Assembly: GCF_017353255.1 (NCBI RefSeq)
Contig: NZ_JAFMYU010000016.1
Location: forward strand, 1-64,000
Reading direction: 5' to 3'
DNA from: Fibrella aquatilis
GTDB taxonomy: Bacteria > Bacteroidota > Bacteroidia > Cytophagales > Spirosomataceae
Length of the DNA stretch: 64,000 nt
The position numbers and the translations under genes were made by a program. This document shows positions 59,068 through 64,000 of the stretch, in pieces; the stretch's first letter is position 1; every line of letters starts with the position of its first letter. A model generated the notes under the pieces. The model did not search any database and was not told the origin of the DNA. It saw nothing but the letters and a program-made list of their open reading frames with translations.

Positions 59068-60761
59068 TTCATTCCCACTTCCTTCGGGCCGAACTCCAGC
59101 TGCCGGGCTTTGTCGAAGAGGGCCAGGGCTTTGGTGTAGGTGGCGTCGGAGGTGTTGGCGATTTTGTAGAACTCGTTGTTCTGCCCGGCCTTGTTGCTCT
59201 TCTGGAAAATGTAGCGGGCAATGAGCGCCTTGGTCTGCGTGCGGATATACTCTTTCGAGCGGCCAAACTCGGCGGCGTTGAACGTAACGCCCTCAGCTGT
59301 AGCCTGTTTAGTCATGGTGCTCAGTTGATCGTCAGTCAGGTTCACGGACTTGTCGAACTCGGCGAAGGGCAGTTTTTCCAGGCGCTTGCGGTTGTCGTTG
59401 GCGTATTCCAGGGCGTACTCGCGGATGATATTTTTCGAGTACAGCTTGCCCAGATACGCCGTCTGCCAGCTCGAATCGCGGGGTACGAAATAGTCGGGCG
59501 TGATGCCGCCACCGCCGTAGACCGTGCGGCCCTTGTCGGTTTTAAACACCTTCTTGGGGTCGTTTTTAATGCTGTCGGCAATGTAGTATTCACCCCGTTT
59601 CGAGCGCAGATCCAGCTCTTTTTCATAGTCGCCTTCCTGCCCCGGCACGTAGGGTTTCTGGATGCTGCGACCAGCGGGCGTGTAGTAGCGAGAGATCGTC
59701 AACCGCAGTTCCGAGCCGTCGGAAAGCTGCACGGGCATCTGTACCAGGCCTTTACCAAACGAACGCCGCCCCACAATATAGCCCCGGTCGTGGTCCTGCA
59801 ACGCCCCCGCCAGAATCTCTGACGCCGACGCGCTGCCCTCGTCGATGAGCACGATGAGGGCACCGTCTTCAAACTGCCCCGCCGTTTTGGCGAAGTACTT
59901 GCGGTCGTAGCGGTCGTCTTTGCCGTCGGTGTAGACCAGCAGTTTGTTGCCGTCGATGAACTCGTCGGCCATGTTGGTAGCCCGGTCGAGGTAGCCGCCG
60001 GGGTTGTTGCGCAAGTCGAGCACGAGTTGCTTCATGCCCTGCTGTTTCAGCGATGCCAGCGCCGTGCGAAACTCTTCAAAAGCTGAGTCGGAGAAGCGGT
60101 TTACCTTCAGGTAACCCGTCTGATCGTCAGCCATATAGGCCGCGTCTACGGCGTAGGTCGGAATGCGGTCGCGGGTGAGGGTGATCTGCCGGGGTTGCTG
60201 TTGGCCTTTCGACAAAATCGTGAGCCGCACGTCGGTGCCGCGCTTGCCGCGCATGGCTTTATAAACCGCCGTGTTGTCGATGCTCTTGCCCGTCAGCGGT
60301 GTTTCGTCGACTTTCAGAATCTTGTCGCCACTCTGAATACCAGCTGTTTCGGAGGGGCCACCGGCCAGGGGCGTCACCACATAGACGGTGTCTTTGTAGA
60401 TGTTGAATTCCACCCCGATGCCGTCGAAGCCACCCTCCAGTTGTGACCGCGCCGCCACAGCATCGGTGGGGTTGAGGTAGGCCGTGTGCGGGTCGAGTTT
60501 CTCCAGCATTTTAGTGATTGAAAAGTCAACCAGCTCGTCGGTGTCGACCGAGTCAACGTAGTTATTTTCAATCAGTTGCAAGATTTCCTTGTACTTCGAG
60601 TAGCCCCTGCCAATGGTGTTGAGGCCTTTGGTGCCGCCAAAAAACGACGCGCCCAGCAGCACCCCGCCCGCCAGGGTCAGGCCCAGCAGCATCGGTAGCC
60701 GAATGGTGGTCCGGTCGTTGTGAATGTGTTCTTTTTCCGGTTGTATCTGCTTGTTTTCCAT
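59061..60761 (-). CDS. S41 carboxyl-terminal processing protease with PDZ domain
   Basis: CTP proteases cut envelope proteins near the C-terminus. The 566-residue protein has one N-terminal membrane anchor (LPMLLGLTLAGGVLLGASFFGG), a PDZ domain (about 90-185; VVTPLAGGPSETAGIQSGDKIL), and the S41 core with catalytic Ser in EGSASASEILAGALQD (about 320) and Lys in RRSFGKGLVQMP (about 346). A conserved C-terminal helical part follows. It is shorter and differently built from the Prc protein at 10762. I start at the ATG 60761 (MENKQIQ); an upstream in-frame start at 60803 adds 14 residues. No obvious promoter is seen in the 263-bp divergent gap. Confidence 0.9.
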   Translation of the reverse strand: MENKQIQPEKEHIHNDRTTIRLPMLLGLTLAGGVLLGASFFGGTKGLNTIGRGYSKYKEILQLIENNYVDSVDTDELVDFSITKMLEKLDPHTAYLNPTDAVAARSQLEGGFDGIGVEFNIYKDTVYVVTPLAGGPSETAGIQSGDKILKVDETPLTGKSIDNTAVYKAMRGKRGTDVRLTILSKGQQQPRQITLTRDRIPTYAVDAAYMADDQTGYLKVNRFSDSAFEEFRTALASLKQQGMKQLVLDLRNNPGGYLDRATNMADEFIDGNKLLVYTDGKDDRYDRKYFAKTAGQFEDGALIVLIDEGSASASEILAGALQDHDRGYIVGRRSFGKGLVQMPVQLSDGSELRLTISRYYTPAGRSIQKPYVPGQEGDYEKELDLRSKRGEYYIADSIKNDPKKVFKTDKGRTVYGGGGITPDYFVPRDSSWQTAYLGKLYSKNIIREYALEYANDNRKRLEKLPFAEFDKSVNLTDDQLSTMTKQATAEGVTFNAAEFGRSKEYIRTQTKALIARYIFQKSNKAGQNNEFYKIANTSDATYTKALALFDKARQLEFGPKEVGMKK

Positions 60762-61024
60762 ACGTATTACCTGGTAAGCTGCTGTCTTGTAGGCGTAACA
60801 CAATTTCTGTAGAATATTGTTTGGAAAGGTCCTGAGAGGGCATGCTTTTTTGTAGGTTGTCCATACCCATGCCGCTACGGCGTAATGTCAGCCAACAAAA
60901 CACAAAGGGCGCTTGTACTCTTATACCCCAAACGAGTGGTTAGCGGTCGGTGTTGCCTGTTCGCTAGCCAGATAGCAGCAGCAGTATACCATGGCCAATC
61001 AACTTATATCAATCAGCAGAACGC

Positions 61025-61930
61025 ATGACTAAACAGCGAATATGTTTTACAGGGGGGTCGGGGAAAGCGGGCAGGCACGTGGTGCCTTACCTGCTCGATC
61101 AGGGGCATCGGGTGCTGAATGTAGATCTGACACCGCTGGACCACCCGGGCGTAGACAACCTGGTGGCCGACATCACAGATTCGGGACAGGTGTTTAATGC
61201 CATGAGTTCGTACGCCGGGCTGGACGAACTGGAACCCGGCCACGGCGCCCCCAAATTCGATGCCGTAGTTCATTTTGCCGCCGTGCCCCGGATCTTGCTT
61301 AAACCCGATAACGAAACGTTTCGGGTCAACGCCATCGGTACGTACAACGTGATCGAAGCGGCCGTTAAACTGGGCATCCGCAAGATCATTATTGCCTCGT
61401 CGGAGACCACCTACGGTATCTGCTTTTCAGATGGCCAAACCGACCCGCACGTGTTGCCGCTGGAAGAGGATTACGACGTCGACCCGATGGATAGCTACGG
61501 CTTATCGAAGGTGGTGAATGAAAAAACGGCCCGCAGCTTTCAGCGGCGGTCGGGGGCTGATATTTATGCCCTGCGCATCGGCAATGTGATTGAACCGCAC
61601 GAATACGCAGAACTGTTTCCCCATTATTTCGCCCACCCCGAGGTGAGACGCCGGAATGCATTCTGCTACATCGATGCGCGTGACCTGGGTCAGATCGTGG
61701 ATCTGTGCCTGCAAAAAGATGGACTTGGTTTCCAGATTTTCAATGCGGGCAATGACCAGAACGGGGCCGTTATTCCCACCAAAGAACTGGCCACCAGGTT
61801 CTTCCCCAATGTGCCCATCACCCGCGAGTTAGGGGAGCATGAGGCCCTGTTTTCCAACCGAAAAATCCGGGAGGTGCTGGGTTTCAAAGAGCAACATAAC
61901 TGGCAGAAATACGTGACCTGGCCTTCGTGA
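61025..61930 (+). CDS. NAD-dependent epimerase/dehydratase (extended SDR)
   Basis: The 301-residue protein is an extended short-chain dehydrogenase with the NAD motif CFTGGSGKAGRHVVPYL, the catalytic Ser region IIIASSETTYG and the Tyr-Lys pair in SYGLSKVVNEK (about 158-162). The overall look (VHFAAVPRILLKPDNETFRVNAIGTYNVIEAA) resembles uronate dehydrogenase or sugar-nucleotide epimerases. The exact substrate cannot be read from sequence, and there is no sugar-pathway neighbour. A terminator follows at 61961. Confidence 0.85.
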   Translation: MTKQRICFTGGSGKAGRHVVPYLLDQGHRVLNVDLTPLDHPGVDNLVADITDSGQVFNAMSSYAGLDELEPGHGAPKFDAVVHFAAVPRILLKPDNETFRVNAIGTYNVIEAAVKLGIRKIIIASSETTYGICFSDGQTDPHVLPLEEDYDVDPMDSYGLSKVVNEKTARSFQRRSGADIYALRIGNVIEPHEYAELFPHYFAHPEVRRRNAFCYIDARDLGQIVDLCLQKDGLGFQIFNAGNDQNGAVIPTKELATRFFPNVPITRELGEHEALFSNRKIREVLGFKEQHNWQKYVTWPS

Positions 61931-61960
61931 GGTAAGCGTGGATATTTGGTCCTTTACACA

Positions 61961-61994
61961 AAAAGCCGCCCTCAGCTTAACTGGGGCGGCTTTT
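61961..61994. terminator. Bidirectional terminator between the epimerase and nuclease genes
   Basis: AAAAGCCGCCC (61961-61971) pairs exactly with GGGCGGCTTTT (61984-61994) around a 12-base loop. The A run and T run make it suitable for both convergent genes. Confidence 0.9.
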
Positions 61995-62035
61995 CGATGA
62001 ACAGACAGGCTGAACAGGTTTGATCAACCTGTTTC

Positions 62036-64000
62036 CTACTCCGCTTTCAGTACGCGCAGCGTGCGGGTTTGGGTGGGGGTGCTCACTTGCAGGAGCACGA
62101 TACCCGGCCCCTGACCTGCCAGCGAGAGCGTATGCTGTTCTACGGCTTGCGGCGTGGCTATCTGCTGTTGGGTAATGACTTTGCCTTGGGCACTGACCAA
62201 CTGCAACCGCAGGGGTTGACCGCCAGCACCTTTGATCTGCACCGACACAGCATCGCCCCGTACCGGGTTGCCCAGCACCGTTACGTCTAACTCACTGCCC
62301 GGCTCAGCCGAAGCGCGGCGGCCCGAAGCACCCGGCTCCTGACCCCATACCCGCTCATTGCCTACATAGACCACCACCCGGTTGTTGGGGCTGAACTCGG
62401 CAGGCTGTTCCTGATAGGAGTAGTCGTTGGTCTGGTCGAAGCGGGCACCCTGCGGGCTGTAAATGCTGTACCACAGCGTACCCAGTTGGCTCGACGGCAT
62501 CAGCTGACCCGTGAACGTAGGCCGGATCTCCAGGTACGTGTCGGCGTTGGCCAGGGGTGGGTTGAGGCTCACCAACTGGCCTTGCAGGGCACCTTCATAC
62601 ATAAAGTTTGAATAGAACGTCAGCCCCTGCTGGTTGTCGGCGGTGAAGTAGTAGCGGATGCGCAGATCGGCGTAGTTCACGGGCAGGTTGCCCTCGTTGC
62701 GGAGGATCAGGTTGGTGGTGATGGCCGTGGCCGAGGGGCCGTTCTTGCTTTCGGTGAGTACCCGTAGCTGACGCAGCGGCGTAACCAGGGCTGGCTCCTG
62801 CCCCCATACCAGTATGCCGTTGTAATAGGCCGTGATGCGGGGGTTGGCCAGCAACTGATCGCGCACGGGGTTGTACGAATAGTCATCCGGCTCATACAGT
62901 CCGCTGTAGTCGCTCTTGGCAAAGTAGCTCTGGATTGGTCCCGAATCGGCGTTGGCGGCCAGTTGACCTGCTTCCGGCGTAAAGCTGTACTCCACGTAGC
63001 CGAAGGCACCCTGGCGGGGAGCATCCAGCGGCACGTAGCGTAGTTTCACGTTTGAGGCACCTATTTGGGCGTAGAAGGTGAATAGGTTGCTGAGCGGCAC
63101 GAAATTCTCCACCGTCAGGTAATAGCGCAGGGTCAGGGCCGACAGGGTCAGGGCCTCGCTGCCCTGATTTTGCAGGATCAATACCGGCTGCACCGAGTTG
63201 TTGTCGGCGTAGTTGTCTACGTCGCGGTGCAGCACATGTAGTTGAATGGCCGTCACCGTCACGCTCACCGTAGTCGAAATCGTCTGGCTGCGGGGCGTGG
63301 TGGCGTCACCGGCAATGATCGTGAACGTCTGCACACCCGCCGGAATGCCCGACACCGTGGCCGTGTTGCCGTTGGGCGTAATCGTGCCAGGGCCAACAAA
63401 CGTATAGCTATAGGGCCCCGTGCCACCTGATACCGTAGCTGACAGCGTGGTGGTACCCGTGGTCAGCAGTTGCGCGGGGGTAGCGTAGGCTGTGAGCGAG
63501 AGCGAAGTGGCCAGCGTGAACCGGGCCACGCTTGGGTCGTGGTCACTGTCGGGGTTGGTGAATTCAGCGTTGATATGCACCACGTCATACTGGTCCAGCT
63601 TGCTCCGCAGGGCGTTGCTCACCAGAATGTGGTCAATCGTCTGTGAGTTGCCTTCGAAGACATACGTGTAGCGCTCGTTGGCAGGCAGCGTTTCGATCAG
63701 CGCATTCAGCGGCGCACCTTTCAGGATGTTGACCGGGGCCGAAAACTCGAAGTCGTTCAGGTCGCCCAATACCACCACATTGGCGTTGGGGTCGATAGCC
63801 AGAACGCTCTGCACAAAGTTGCGGACCACCGTAGCCTGATCGCGGCGTTGGGCTTCGCTGAAGAGCGTGGCGGGCTGGTTGACGCCAAACAGAATGTCGT
63901 CCGGGATTTTCGAGCTGAAGTGATTTCCGACAATAAACACCTTTTGGCCGTTGAACAGAAACTCACCCGCCAGTGGTTTGCGGCTGTTGCTGGCCGGGCC
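62036..64000 (-). CDS. Secreted endonuclease/exonuclease/phosphatase with two CBM3-like modules and T9SS sorting domain (5' end outside the window)
   Basis: The frame is open to base 64000, so the N-terminus is missing; 654 residues are visible. The first about 165 are the end of an EEP nuclease domain: SRKPLAGEFLFNGQKVFIVGNHF, the catalytic VVLGDLNDFEF, TIDHILVSNAL and DSDHDPSVARF. An Ig-like segment follows. Two CBM3-like modules come next (about 63240-62790 and 62790-62320), each ending in the family-like pattern NDYSY...YxGNxxVWGQEP or DYSYNPV...YYNGILVWGQEP. The C-terminus (VTVLGNPV...RTLRVLKAE) is a type A sorting domain for type IX secretion. The CBM3 call is by motif only. Binding to cellulose or another glycan while degrading extracellular DNA is inference. 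Confidence 0.8.
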   Translation of the reverse strand, partial: GPASNSRKPLAGEFLFNGQKVFIVGNHFSSKIPDDILFGVNQPATLFSEAQRRDQATVVRNFVQSVLAIDPNANVVVLGDLNDFEFSAPVNILKGAPLNALIETLPANERYTYVFEGNSQTIDHILVSNALRSKLDQYDVVHINAEFTNPDSDHDPSVARFTLATSLSLTAYATPAQLLTTGTTTLSATVSGGTGPYSYTFVGPGTITPNGNTATVSGIPAGVQTFTIIAGDATTPRSQTISTTVSVTVTAIQLHVLHRDVDNYADNNSVQPVLILQNQGSEALTLSALTLRYYLTVENFVPLSNLFTFYAQIGASNVKLRYVPLDAPRQGAFGYVEYSFTPEAGQLAANADSGPIQSYFAKSDYSGLYEPDDYSYNPVRDQLLANPRITAYYNGILVWGQEPALVTPLRQLRVLTESKNGPSATAITTNLILRNEGNLPVNYADLRIRYYFTADNQQGLTFYSNFMYEGALQGQLVSLNPPLANADTYLEIRPTFTGQLMPSSQLGTLWYSIYSPQGARFDQTNDYSYQEQPAEFSPNNRVVVYVGNERVWGQEPGASGRRASAEPGSELDVTVLGNPVRGDAVSVQIKGAGGQPLRLQLVSAQGKVITQQQIATPQAVEQHTLSLAGQGPGIVLLQVSTPTQTRTLRVLKAE

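Noticed and set aside
1-64000. tRNA, rRNA, riboswitch or insertion sequence
   Set aside because: Scanning the gaps by eye I found no cloverleaf, no conserved riboswitch core and no transposase frame. A tRNAscan-SE and Infernal run would be decisive.

Overview
This window looks like a chromosomal segment of a Bacteroidota bacterium, most likely a Cytophagales member of the Spirosoma/Fibrella kind. The case rests on gene content: a rhamnose operon with a fused RhaEW and LutABC, an S46 peptidase, a TonB-dependent receptor with a carboxypeptidase-like N-terminal domain, LytS/LytTR signalling, a DUF4834 protein and a type IX secretion sorting domain. TAnnTTTG-type promoter cores and the absence of clear Shine-Dalgarno sites agree. 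The genus is an inference; no rRNA gene is present.

Bases 1-18100 hold housekeeping and catabolic genes. A minus-strand operon (rhaEW, rhaI, a sugar kinase, lutA, lutB, lutC; 7880 down to 65) would take L-rhamnose to dihydroxyacetone phosphate plus lactate and then pyruvate. A divergent GntR regulator and a palindrome over the promoter probably control it. A secreted GH32 fructanase, a Prc-type protease, an FKBP isomerase, an M28 peptidase, an ECF sigma factor with a small partner gene, a [2Fe-2S] ferredoxin and a HAD nucleotidase follow. A secreted FAD oxidoreductase occupies 18109-20163.

The centre (about 20166-54610) is a roughly 34 kb natural-product locus and the most interesting part. 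On the minus strand are a full-length class I lanthipeptide dehydratase (LanB), a LytTR response regulator and its histidine kinase. Divergently, one long run of closely spaced genes begins with a 41-residue precursor-like peptide too short for ordinary ORF calling. It continues with a LanC-like protein, a FabZ-like dehydratase, a ketosynthase, an acyl carrier protein, a phosphopantetheinyl transferase, an MFS pump, a complete RND tripartite pump, two NRPS proteins, a type II thioesterase and a TonB-dependent receptor. The precursor has Thr/Ser residues but no Cys, and the LanC homologue lacks all three zinc ligands. The RiPP arm therefore looks like a dehydration-only pathway rather than a lanthionine pathway. 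The NRPS arm reads C-A-T-E-C-A-T-E / TubC-C-A-T-E-TE, with an epimerase in every module. It predicts an N-acylated all-D tripeptide, tentatively acyl-D-Lys(or Orn)-D-Asn-D-X. I know of no described system that combines these parts in this way.

Bases 54619-64000 return to general functions: an S46 dipeptidyl-peptidase, a small membrane protein with a TonB-like motif, NDH-2, an S41 protease, an NAD-dependent epimerase, and a 5'-truncated secreted nuclease carrying two CBM3-like modules and a sorting domain.

A second pattern runs through the window. At least eight long inverted repeats, several with perfect or near-perfect 28-48 bp arms, lie flush against stop codons. Many arms are built from short degenerate tandem words, and several share a GCTTCGCG/CGCGAAGC-like inner stem. 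Some lie inside operons, and one has imposed the same last five residues on two unrelated convergent genes.
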